From Pseudo-nitzschia pungens (lineage: Eukaryota; Bacillariophyta; Bacillariophyceae; Bacillariales; Bacillariaceae): a stretch of 64,000 nucleotides of DNA. Shown here piece after piece: positions 45,088-55,461 of this stretch. A program made the translations under genes and the position numbers. The DNA lies in assembly GCA_037355855.1 (NCBI GenBank), contig CM074760.1, forward strand, positions 6,316,501-6,380,500. Direction: 5' to 3'. Every line of letters begins with the position of its first letter. The first letter of the stretch is position 1. The notes beneath the pieces were generated by a model. The model had not been told where the DNA came from, did no database searches, and saw nothing but the letters and a program-made list of their open reading frames with translations.

Positions 45088-45230
45088 GTTCGAATCGACG
45101 TTCGAATCGAATCGACGTTCGAATCGACGTTCGAATCGAAATTTATGTGTTTGTCGTCTTTGTTTGTTGCGGCGTTTCGGCATTTCGAATCGAAATTTAT
45201 GTGTTTCTTTTTAAACAGTGTTTGTTTCTT
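45088..45230. repeat. right inverted-repeat region and CGACGTTCGAAT tandem
   Basis: A short tandem of TTCGAATCGACG units spans 45088-45143, followed by the inverted counterpart of the left flank (45139-45205) and AAACAGTGTTTGTTTCTT at 45213-45230. Confidence 0.8.
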
Positions 45231-45325
45231 ACTACATATGGAGTTGTTTGTTTCTTAATACATAAGGAGTTTGTTTCTGTGTCAGAAAGTTTGTTTCTTT
45301 GAAAGTATTCTTCTCACAAGCACCT

Positions 45326-45768
45326 CACGGGTGTGCGATCGTGCGTATTATGGTTGAATTTGATTGGTTAATAATTAGTCCCAGGCACTTACGATAATGT
45401 GTCAGAAAAAGGACCGTGACGATTAAAAGTGCACGCAAATCGTTAAGAGAGGTGTCAGATACTGTTTATATATACTAATAATAATCTCTTTATTATTATT
45501 ATTTTTACGAATTAAAATACTACTACGTACGGTACAAGTAAGGTAACTTATCAGTATCTTGTGGAATTGATTGAAGGGAAGATAGCTTTCTGCGCTATGG
45601 AATAGGGAGTGATTTGTGTATATTTTTTGTATTACTTCGGATTCTTTTAACCTATTCCCATTCTGGCAAGTAAAGACAACGAGACTGTTCTTGCGCTTGT
45701 TGTGTTGGAAATTTGTACGATGACGGCACAATCTCCATGTCTGCGGTGATTATTTGGTTCGGTCTTCG
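45326..45768. other. spacer between Crypton and RNase H2B
   Basis: Includes an A/T trinucleotide tract (ATTATTATTATT) at 45490-45510 and the 3' end of the RNase H2B gene. No gene is supported. Confidence 0.5.
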
Positions 45769-46842
45769 TCAACGCTTGGCCTTTTTCGGCGCTGCCACAC
45801 CAAAGAAACTACCAATTGATTTCATGCCTTTCGTGTTCACCTTAGACAGGCGTTTGTTCCCCGCGGTTCGAGCTGCCTCCCTCTCCTTTTCGGTCGCTGC
45901 GGCCTTCTTTGCGGAAGATCCGTTCAGATCGTCCTCTGTGAGCACGGCCGGAGCCGACCTTTTGCTCTCATTGGAAATCTCGCGGGTTGTTGCTTTCGGC
46001 TTTAACGTATTCGTTATTTCATCCATTGAATATCCCATGTGTTCAACGAATTTCTTTGACCAACTTTGGTTGAGATAGTTGCATATGATTTGCAAGCTTT
46101 CTATCGTCAGTACTTTTGTGTCCGGTGTAGTCGTGGTGCCGACCTTCTGTTTTTTGGATGCGGGAGGACTCACAGCCCCGATTGGTCCGCCGACATTGAA
46201 ACTTGAACTCACAGATCCCCCCATTGCATCACCGTTCTTGTCTCCCAGCAGAGAATATTTTTGTTCATTGTTCTTTCGTCTTCGTTCGTCTTGGATCATG
46301 AGCGACTTCAATACGCGTTCTTGCTTCTTCTTCAACCAGTCCAGCGATTTTTGGACGTTGAATTTGAAATAGAGTTCATCGTTGTCAAACGTGGAACAAA
46401 TGTGTTGGAGTTGCTGCTCGGAAATGAGTTTCGCGACCTCCGATGATAAATTGCTCTGCTCCAAAAACTGATCGTGGGGTTGCCACGACTGTTTTCTGGA
46501 TTCCTGGTTGTTGTCGCCGACACCCCCCGGCCCGTGCTCTTCAACCACTCGAGTTGCCAAGTAAAAAAACAGCGGATCCATTCGATTGATGACATACAGA
46601 TCACCATCTTTTACCACGTGACGACCCACGATAAAGCTCGAGAAATCCGCGGGCAGGCTTTGAATTTCGGCAACGTAGCTCTCCGCACCAGCAGTCTTCG
46701 ACGATAGGATGGCATACTCACGAAGATCGCCCGTGCCGGGGTCCTTCAACTCGACGAGCGTCCCGATCGTGTGACCCGCCGGTAGAGATTGCTTCTGGAC
46801 TGCCACTATCCACTTTTTACTTTTGTTGTAAGCATCTGCCAT
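45769..46842 (-). CDS. RNASEH2B: RNase H2 subunit B with C-terminal PIP box
   Basis: A 357-residue single exon from the ATG at 46842. RNase H2 removes ribonucleotides from DNA; subunit B is a scaffold and links the enzyme to PCNA. The N-terminal triple-barrel shows ELKDPGTGDLREYAI, SSFIVGRHVVKDGDLYVINRMDPLFFYLATRV, typical of the family ('...G.l...p.DPlFl.Lp'). A helical segment QSLDWLKKKQERVLKSL (consensus 'KxxWLxxK') and a Lys-rich linker follow. The C-terminus MKSIGSFFGVAAPKKAKR matches a PCNA-interacting peptide (SFF core after a polar residue at -4/-3), followed by a basic stretch. The enzymatic subunit is elsewhere. It is head-to-head with the ABA4-like gene. Confidence 0.88.
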   Translation of the reverse strand: MADAYNKSKKWIVAVQKQSLPAGHTIGTLVELKDPGTGDLREYAILSSKTAGAESYVAEIQSLPADFSSFIVGRHVVKDGDLYVINRMDPLFFYLATRVVEEHGPGGVGDNNQESRKQSWQPHDQFLEQSNLSSEVAKLISEQQLQHICSTFDNDELYFKFNVQKSLDWLKKKQERVLKSLMIQDERRRKNNEQKYSLLGDKNGDAMGGSVSSSFNVGGPIGAVSPPASKKQKVGTTTTPDTKVLTIESLQIICNYLNQSWSKKFVEHMGYSMDEITNTLKPKATTREISNESKRSAPAVLTEDDLNGSSAKKAAATEKEREAARTAGNKRLSKVNTKGMKSIGSFFGVAAPKKAKR

Positions 46843-47658
46843 ATTCCAAAACTACTTTTAAAATTTTGATTGATTGAAATAATCGAGGAGCACTCAAAAC
46901 GAAAGGGAATACAGAACGATTTACGATTGCGAGTGCCTTCAATTACGAGCACGGTTAATCATAGGACCTAGTAGTAACCAATGCTATTACGAAGTTAGGT
47001 TACTGGTAGTCCTCCCTGAAAGCGCGCCAAAATCGGATTGATCCACATCTCACAAAAAATAGGACTACAAGCAGGGGTCATACCGGTAGCTACAAGTAAG
47101 GATACTCGTACAATCTATGTAGGTAAGCCTTAGTATGTACGGTACTTTTGCGCGCCAAGTTTCCCACTCTTCTTACACGAAGAAGTAAACCTTACGATGT
47201 TTTTGTTCCGGAAAACAAAAAATAGACACGAACGACAAATATGACTCGTAAGAATAAGGCTTACGGTAATTTACGGTCTTACGGTAAAACCTTACTGTAC
47301 GGTACGGTTTTTTAGATGAGATGATTGAGATCGTTGACGATGAGTTGACTCACTCATCAAAATCATGTCTGCTTGATACCTTACTATTGTAGGTAGTGTC
47401 CATACAGACATGCTCAATTTGCATCTGCGATTGTCGATCGTCGGTGACTTTATTTTGCTTCGTCATCGGAGGCCTCATCATTTTTATCTTCGAAACTTTT
47501 TTCTTTCGAAAAGCGCAACGGAGGAAAAAGAGTTCTATCCACTGCGAAACTGCTTCGTTCCTCTGCTTGTATTTTCCATGCAAACTCTCTTTAATCGACT
47601 GAAAAGATTCAAACAAATAAAATTCAAGAAAGTATCAAAGACCGTTGACAGTGGAAAG
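46843..47658. other. divergent promoter region
   Basis: Lies between RNase H2B and the ABA4-like gene. Words are dense at 46920-47310 (GGTAAGCCTTAG, TTACGGTAA and CTTACTGTACGG). The open frame upstream of 47659 is not needed for the ABA4-like model. Confidence 0.55.
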
Positions 47659-48631
47659 ATGACAACTTTTTCAAGACGAACTCCCGGCTTCCTTTTCGCG
47701 CAGCTTGTTCTTTTGATCCTGCAACCGGACTTGGCGTCGTCGTTTGGATCACAAGGGCGTTTGAGCATTCGCCGTTCATTGGACACAGAAACCTCGTTCG
47801 CATCTAGACACGCGAGGTGGACGAAAGAAATCTCCACTGCCAGGGATCAGTCCGCGGCTTCGACAAGAAATCAAATTCAGGGAACGTGGAACACTGACAC
47901 TCGTTTGGGGATGGACATTGTCGGTGTGTCACCCGAGCCGATCCACTCCGCCTTTTCTTTTGCAACGTTCGGTCCCCAGCCGTTTTGGCTTCTCATGATC
48001 CTCCTCCCCAACAACGAAGTGACCAAAAAGGTGATGGGAAAATTGGGTAAGAATTTGTTTCGATATGGGAACCTAGTTTGGAATGCGTTTCGTCAGAGTC
48101 TTGTGTTTGAATTCCTCTTATTTTTATTCCGATTGTCCTCGTTGCAGATGTTGTCATTTTCTTTTGTTTGGTTCACTTTTTTATTGTATCAGCATCGATC
48201 GTGCAGCCCGGAGCAACGGCACCTCTGTTGGAATTCAACGACGTCTTTGACCCTGCCAAGGATTCCCAGGCAGCTTTTATGAACATGGTAACCAACTACC
48301 CTAATTTCGTGGCCGAAGAGTGGCCGCACGTATTGACGTGGGATTTGTTTGTGGGGCGATACATCTGGTTGGATGGATTGAAGCGCGGTGAGTGGTGACT
48401 AAGGTTCGGTCTCTCCCGTTTCGTTGACATATTTCTGGGAGGGTCCGTTGGGTAGGCGTCTCACTGCTTTTGTTTTCTCCCTGAATCATACATGGAACAG
48501 GTATCTTTACGTCGCACTCGGTCTTATTTGCGAATTTGATCGGACCCCCTGGTCTTTTGCTGCACTGGGTCACGTGTCTCGTGACAGGGAAAGGATTTGG
48601 TGGTTCAAACGAAGCGCTAGAGGAGGAATAA
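47659..48631 (+). CDS. ABA4: ABA4-like (DUF4281) plastid membrane protein, carotenoid-linked
   Basis: Exons 47659..48046, 48148..48387 and 48501..48631 (introns 101 and 113 bp); 252 residues. In plants ABA4 is required for neoxanthin formation; diatoms use related xanthophylls, so a step in that branch is plausible but not shown. The N-terminus has a signal peptide with LASSFGS. The exon-1 part reads TFGPQPFWLLMILLPNNEVTKKVMGKL. Exon 2 gives DVVIFFCLVHFFIVSAS and the family core VLTWDLFVGRYIWLDGL. Exon 3 supplies GIFTSHSVLFANLIGPPGLLLHW. All three are membrane-spanning, matching the four-helix ABA4 fold (WIHLLAVDLF...R in plants). Splice frames (G|GT and G|AT) fit exactly. An alternative is an ABA4 paralogue of unknown role. 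Confidence 0.83.
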
Positions 48632-49696
48632 ATAATACGTCGTGCACAGGAAGCGTAGCAAGTTTTTTTCGAATGCTTCAGAGCAGGACATAGTCCTTCT
48701 CCGAGACCGATCAGGGTGGGAAAGTGTGCTGGAAATGATTGATTGGTATCATTTCATTGGTCGAATTGGCGATGTCTCGTTTGGTGTATCATTGGTTCCT
48801 ATAGTTGTCAATGGAAGAGATGGGATCATTGAAAATGTCATGTTAAAAATTCAAGATCATCCAGGAATTCAACAGAAACCGAAATACTGGGGAACGGAAT
48901 AAGTTAGCGTGCTGTGCACCGTCAACGAATGAAGGGCATGGTTTCAAACCATCGTTTTATATCTACCTAAATTGTTGTTGTTGTACCACCATGATTGTAT
49001 GAAAATTGAAGGGAGCACTACTACTAGTATGAGCAGATAGGTCCAAACTTTTTCAGATGAAATTCTCACACTACACTATTGTACGTATTATTGTATTGAA
49101 CGATGAATACAAAGAAAATGCCATCACTAGTAAGCATCTTTTGCACTGTGCTCTGCTCGCAGCATAGGGTAGTAGATCATGCCGTGATCTGAAAATCTCA
49201 ACGAAACTTGAGATCTACAAGTAAGTTACCACATGCCAGTCTACAACGTACCGGTACTGAGTACACTACGTACGTACTTGCACCCGGAAATTGAAAATCG
49301 AGTATTCTCGTATTTCGTCCCCGTAAGATTACTTGGTACCCGTACCGGTTTGTATTCCTAGTAAACTTACCTGGTGCAAGTTTACCAAAAATCAACGAAC
49401 TCGTTTTCCGAAAGACAGAACTAGCTTTTAGCATTCAATTAAAAATGCTTCGTAGTCAGATTCGGCATCACCAACCACCAATCATGATAATGCAAAAAAG
49501 CACGAAAAGCATCCACAGATCATAAGAAATGTGAGAGATCAAGAACATCATGCAACATCTTTGGGCCCCGCTCAGGCAATCACGAGTGTGTACATCAATT
49601 CATAAACTCACTCCCACAGAGTGCTGGTAGACAAAACATTGCCTCTCTGACCCCAACCTTATCGAAACTTCTCCATTAGCAAATTAAGTCTTGAAA
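48632..49696. other. intergenic region upstream of RPC2
   Basis: The first part is the 3' end of the ABA4-like gene. The 86-residue frame at 48642-48902 has no recognisable features. Word clusters occur at 49200-49380. No gene is supported. Confidence 0.5.
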
Positions 49697-52600
49697 ATGC
49701 CTGCAAAAGCTGTGGGGAAACCGAAACCCGAGGCTGTCGTTTCATTTTCGAAGGATGCCATCAAAGAATCAACTAATAAGTTGATCTCACCCGTGGATGC
49801 CCCTCGAACCAAGAGTAAATTTCAATTGGGTAGAGTCAGAGCAAGTCCATATGGATCTTGTCTTGATTCAATGAAAGGCGGAGAAGGAACTGCGGCTTGG
49901 GAAGAATGGCGCGCGGAACATCTCAAACCTCTCCAAGTCCCACGAGAGGGTTACGGACACATATTCGGCCAGGAGATCATCGACGAAGTCGACGGGATCG
50001 ATCTAGGAGATGGGAGTCCAGACGTATCTGCAACTGGAGATCCGTCGTTGAAAAATCCTCATGACTTTGGTTCTACCAAAACGCCTGACGACGCTCCTGT
50101 AGGTTCGTTGAAAGATAAATGGAGATTACTCCCACACTTTTTGAAGATGCGTTCTTTGATGCGACAACATATCGACTCCTTTGATCACTTTGTGAATGTC
50201 GAGATGAAGCAGATCGTCCAATCGCCAAGTGCCCGTGAAATCCGATCGGAACATGATCCGAACTTTTACCTTCGTTACACTGACTGCTGGCTGGGGGAAC
50301 CAAGCGTCGAGGAAGATTCTTACGCCACTTCCATTGCGACCCCCTTTCAATGCCGGCTTCGGGATTGTACATACTCGGCACCTATTTATGTTAACGTGCG
50401 ATACACACGTGGAAGACAAATCGTTGTAAAACGGAAAGTCAAAATCGGGCAAATGCCGATCATGTTACGTTCGCAGAAATGCATTTTGTATGGTAAATCA
50501 GAGCACGAGCTGGCGAAGTTGAAAGAATGCCCATATGATCCAGGAGGATATTTCGTTGTCAAGGGTGTTGAAAAAGCTATCCTCATTCAAGAACAACTAT
50601 CGAAGAATCGTGTCATTTTGGAGAAAGACGCAAAAGGTGAAATTTGTGCCAGTATTACATCATCGACGCACGAGCGCAAATCCAAGGCATACATTTCCAT
50701 GAAAAATGGGAGGGTCTACTTGAAAAATAACACATTGGGAGAAGATATTCCAATTGCAACCGTGTTGAAGGCAATGGGTATCGAGAGTGACGTCGAGGCG
50801 GTACAACTAGTTGGAAGCGAATCCTACATTGTCAATGCATTAGCTCTTTCCTTGGAAGAGTCTAGCAAAATGGGTATCCACACCAGACTTCAGGCTCTCA
50901 AATTCATTGGTTCAAAAATCAGACGCAACGCAAGCTCTTATCGCAAACCGATGCCTCCCGATGATGAAGCGAGAGAAATTTTGGACCGTGTTGTTCTGAG
51001 TCACGTTCCAGTACACCATTTTGATTTCAGAGCGAAGGCGATTTATGTTGGGCATATCACTCGTCGGGTTCTCCTTGTTCATCTCGGAAAAATGTCGTTG
51101 GACGATAAAGATTACTACGGAAACAAGAGATTAGAATTAGCGGGCAATCTTTTGTCTCTACTTTTTGAAGATTTATTCAAGATTTTCAGTAAGGATTTGA
51201 AGCGACAAGCTGATATGGTCCTTTCCAAACCCAACCGAGCACAGGCCTACGATGTTGTCAAATCAATCAGACCCGACACCATTACAAATGGAATGATCAA
51301 CGCCATAGCCACAGGGAACTGGGTTTTGAAACGATTCAGAATGGATCGAGCTGGAGGTAAGTCTGTTGTTTTCGTTTTGAAAATTGGAATTTTCACATAT
51401 AGGATACATAACTCACTCGGAACTCTTTGAAATGACATCCGATTTACAGTTACTCAGGTGTTGTCGAGATTATCGTACATGTCTGCGATGGGTATGATGA
51501 CAAAAATTCAGAGTCAATTTGAGAAGACAAGAAAAGTCAGTGGTCCCCGTTCGTTGCAAGCTAGTCAGTGGGGTATGCTCTGCCCTGCCGACACTCCGGA
51601 AGGAGAGGCATGTGGTCTAGTGAAGAATCTCGCATTGTTAGCACATATAACAACTGATGAGGATACACAGCCTATTGAGCGCTTGTGCCGTGACCTGGGA
51701 GTCGAGGATGTGCTTCGAATGTCTGGCCATGAAATCAACTCCCAGCAGGCCTATTTGGTTCTCCTGAATGGTTTGATTTTAGGCGTTCACACTCGACCAA
51801 TCACGTTGATCACGAATCTCAGAAGATTGAGAAGAAGAGGCTTGGCTGGCGAATTTGTGTCCTTCTACTTGAACAAGGAACAACGGGCAGTACATATTGC
51901 GACTGATGGAGGGCGTGTTTGCCGCCCTCTTGTTATTGTTGACGAAAAGACCGGCTTACCTAGACTTAAGCAGGAGCACGTTGAGGGACTAGCTCTTGGC
52001 ACTCTGAATGTAAGAGACTTACTTGAAAGAGGTATTGTGGAATATGTCGATTGTAATGAAGAAAACAATACCCTAATTGCGGTTACTGAAAGAGACTTGG
52101 AGATCGCTCGCAAACAAGGGCTTGATAGTCGCAAAATGCGATATACGCATTTAGAAATTGATCCCTTTACCATTCTTGGTGTTGTTGGTGGAATTATTCC
52201 TGTAAGTGTGATTTGACTCATCATGATTCTGGGCGTTGAAGATCAATGATATAAAATCGAACTCACTTTAAGTTGTATTGCGTAGTACCCCCACCACAAT
52301 CAAGCACCGCGAAACACATATACCGTTGCGATGAGTAAACAGGCAATGGGAACGATTGGAGTGAACGAATACGAGAGGATGGATGGTTTAATTTACACAC
52401 TGGTATATCCTCAAAAACCACTAGTGAAATCTCGAACTCTGGACTTAGTTGGCTTTGATAAGATTCCAGGAGGGCACAACACCTGCATTGCAGTTATGAG
52501 TTTCAGTGGATATGATATCGAGGATGCAGTTATTCTCAGCAAAGCAGGTATCGATCGAGGCTTCGGGAGGTGTATAATCCTGAAAAAACATCAAACAAGT

Positions 52601-53804
52601 GTTCGAAGATATGCCAATGGGTCGATAGATAGGACTTGCGGACCACCCGACGTTAGCAATTTTGCGGATGGCATTGACGACAAACGGTACGCCAGGTACA
52701 GGGCAATTGACCAAGATGGCATCTGTATGGTGGGAGAAAAAATGGAGAGTGGAAGCCTCATGGTGAACAAGGAATCGCCTGCAAATACCACCGGTGATAT
52801 CGGTGGGGCGGATCTTGGCTTGAGCATGGGAATGTCCACTGCGGTTATGCAGTACAAACCATCGTCACTGTCTTATCGCGGTCAGGTTCCATCCCATGTG
52901 GATAAAGTCCTTATCACCTCAAATGAATACGAGCAGTTTTTGATCAAAGTCATGCTTCGACAAATTCGAAGACCCGAAGTTGGCGATAAGTTTGCGTCTA
53001 GGCACGGCCAAAAAGGTGTTTGCGGTTTGATTGTTCCGCAAGAAGATTTACCTTTCAATGATTTTGGACACTCCCCTGACTTGATTATGAACCCCCACGG
53101 TTTTCCTTCTCGGATGACGGTTGGTAAACTTCTCGAGCTCCTTGTGGGAAAGTCCGGGTTGTATGAAGGTCGTCAGGGCTACTCCTCGGCGTTCGGAGAA
53201 GAATATGGATCTGCGGATACCGCAGAAGCAACAGCCGAGGCTCTTCTCCGAAATGGGCTGAATTACACGGGTAAAGACACTTTTTACAGTGGTGCAAGTG
53301 GCGAGCCTCTCGACGCGTACGTCTTTTCTGGACCTGTATTTTATCAAAAGCTGAAGCATATGGTTCTAGATAAAGCACACGCCCGTGCTCGAGGACCTCG
53401 TGCTGTATTAACGAGACAGCCTACAGAAGGACGAGCGCGAGATGGTGGTCTACGATTAGGAGAAATGGAACGCGATTGTCTAATCGCCTATGGGGCTTCC
53501 AATCTAATTATGGAAAGGCTAATGCATTCTTCCGATGCTTTCTCAGCCAATGTTTGCCTGACATGCGGTCTTCTTCAATACGATGTAAGTTTACAGTGAG
53601 ATTGAATCTGTGTATTTTCATCAATTGAGGAATAACCCAGGATCTCATCCGTTGCTTGTCTTTTTGTGCATCTAGAATTGGTGCCAGTACTGCAGAACTG
53701 GCGAAAAAGTTACCGACATTCGGTTGCCTTACGCATGCAAATTATTGTTTCAGGAACTTCAGTCAATGAATGTGCTTCCGCGATTACGGCTCGAAGATGT
53801 GTAG
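49697..53804 (+). CDS. RPC2: RNA polymerase III second-largest subunit RPC2
   Basis: Four exons, 49697..51356, 51450..52201, 52286..53584 and 53676..53804 (introns 93, 84 and 91 bp), give 1279 residues. RPC2 forms half of the active centre of Pol III. Domains in order: protrusion and lobe ([22 protein letters not shown]), fork ([32 protein letters not shown]), hybrid-binding ([22 protein letters not shown]), wall and clamp, with the highly conserved [15 protein letters not shown]. The Pol III character shows in [22 protein letters not shown] and [10 protein letters not shown], and in the final exon with the zinc module (CLTCG...WCQYC) and [21 protein letters not shown]. The splice to the last exon is required for the zinc site. 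It is longer than animal RPC2, mainly through N-terminal insertions. Its stop is 50 bp from the stop of the convergent oxidoreductase. Confidence 0.95.
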
Positions 53805-53854
53805 CGCTCTTAGATTCAGTCTGTAAGGTATGAATATATCATCTAAAGAATGAG

Positions 53855-55461
53855 TTAATTTCGCCACCAGTTCATGTTTTCTTTAAGGTCGCCATCTTCA
53901 GCTTCGATGCCCGAAATTAGATCAGAAAGCAGTTTGCCGTAGATTCCATGATAGAGCATTCCTCTGCCACTAAGTCCCGTAAAAACCCAAGAGTTGTGAT
54001 GGAGATGGGTTTTAACCTGTCCAACTATAGGCAATCTGCCACGAGGTCCTCTATTGCTTTGCACTCGGCACCCAGTGGTGACCTTGTCAATTGTACCCTT
54101 ATCCCATATTCCCGATGCAAAGTTATATGATCTTTCTTTCAGTTCCAACTCAACTTCATTAGGCTGCAATGGAATTTCTTTGAATTCGTGCGTTGCACCT
54201 TCGAAAAGGAAGAACAAATATTGATGTACGATGCAATTTTTCATGAGTGTTGTTGGCTGAATGAAAACGCGAGGAAACGAGTACTATCCTTACCGATAAG
54301 AACACGGTTCTTTTCCAACAACGGAGATACATATTTACCGCACAGCACAGCATTCCATGGGATCTGATCTGCAATAGTCATCTCAATAGATTGACCACGA
54401 ACCAAAGTTATCGGAAACTCATCCTGATGCATAAGAGACGATTCGAAAAGTCCTGACCCAGCGGCAAAAATGACGCAGTCAAAATCTCGAAGAAGTTCTT
54501 TCCATTCGTCACTTTCGATGCAATTCGCATCTTCACGTGTAATCCATCTTTTCTCGCCACTTCCAGTGGATTTGCAATGCGACCAAAGCCCCTTCAGATA
54601 ACTCCGCATGTGTACCACCTTGCAATCCCCTGATAGCCTGAGAGCACCTAAAACATTCTTTTCGCTGCTAAAATAATTTTCTTCCCAAATTTTATTTTGA
54701 TTGTCCACTCGAATCACTGAATCAGGTTCGATCCAGGTGGCTAACTCGGGCAATATTGTAGCCGTCTCTCGGAACTTGGCTGCCTGGGTTTCTGTCGTTG
54801 CGATGCGATATATGTTGTTCCTCAGTACTACATTATCTTCAAAGAAAGATGCTGCTTCGACTAGCTGGTTGGCTGCGGCCAAACCCTCGAACCCTTTATA
54901 TGCTAGTTTCCCTTTCGGACTCAAAGGATGCAATAATCTGGAACGTCACAGATATTATAGCTCAATCGTCAGTCAATTCAGCTTACAATTTCGATACACA
55001 TCATCCCAGCATTCAGTTGAAACTTACCCACCAGCAACTGCCGAAGCCCCACCAGTACCAGGATCATTTTTATCAACAATGGTGATATCTGTAGAGGGCG
55101 ATTTTTCCAAAAGATGGTAAGCAGCTGATAGCCCCGCTAACCCCCCTCCAATAATCCCTACGCGGTGACCCATTAGTTGGTGATATTTTCGCGAACTTTT
55201 GTTTCTATCGTTCTCGAAACTTCCGGCTCGATCAAGCGACAACAGATTGCATTCTTCCTCATTTTTACTGAAATGTCGATGTCGAAATATCCTATTCTGA
55301 AACAAAAACGCCGTCACCATTTGTGGCTTGGTCTTGTTCAGCACATTGAAACACACCATGATCGAAAGGAATATACTGAAAAGAAATGAGGACACCCGAT
55401 GAACGTGATTTCCGACTCCTCGCCCTTTCCTTTCCATCATTTCCCACTTTCCGCGATGCAT
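53855..55461 (-). CDS. FAD-dependent oxidoreductase, DAO family
   Basis: Three exons, complement(55028..55461), complement(54294..54937) and complement(53855..54198), with introns of 90 and 95 bp; 473 residues. The start is the ATG at 55461. A hydrophobic stretch (FLFSIFLSIMVCFNVL) near the N-terminus suggests a membrane or signal/organelle anchor, followed by AFLFQNR, which might be a plastid or ER signal. The FAD-binding dinucleotide fold opens GHRVGIIGGGLAGLSAAYHLL. Across the intron comes SAVAGG|LLHPLSPKGKLAY, as in D-amino-acid-oxidase-like enzymes. DFDCVIFAAGSG and VRGQSIEM are further family elements, and exon 3 ends with the second FAD loop WVFTGLSGRGMLYHG. The substrate cannot be told: glycine/sarcosine or D-amino acid oxidation are typical, and a tRNA-modifying role (MnmC-like) is another DAO option. 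Confidence 0.8.

Larger units (their letters stand above)
42200..45325 (+). mobile_element. Crypton (tyrosine-recombinase DNA transposon) with inverted flanks
   Basis: The outer limits are approximate. They are set by the outermost copies of an AAGAAACAAAC motif in the left flank and its reverse complement in the right flank. An 18-bp perfect inverted pair lies at 42266-42283 and 45213-45230. A longer imperfect pair (CATAAATTTC-AATTCGAAACGCCGAAAC) lies around 42361-42415 and 45139-45205. The interior is a single recombinase gene. No target-site duplication can be proven, as expected for this class. Confidence 0.75.

Noticed and set aside
48642..48902. 86-residue frame after the ABA4-like gene
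   Set aside because: No motif or hydrophobic pattern; position fits the 3' UTR.
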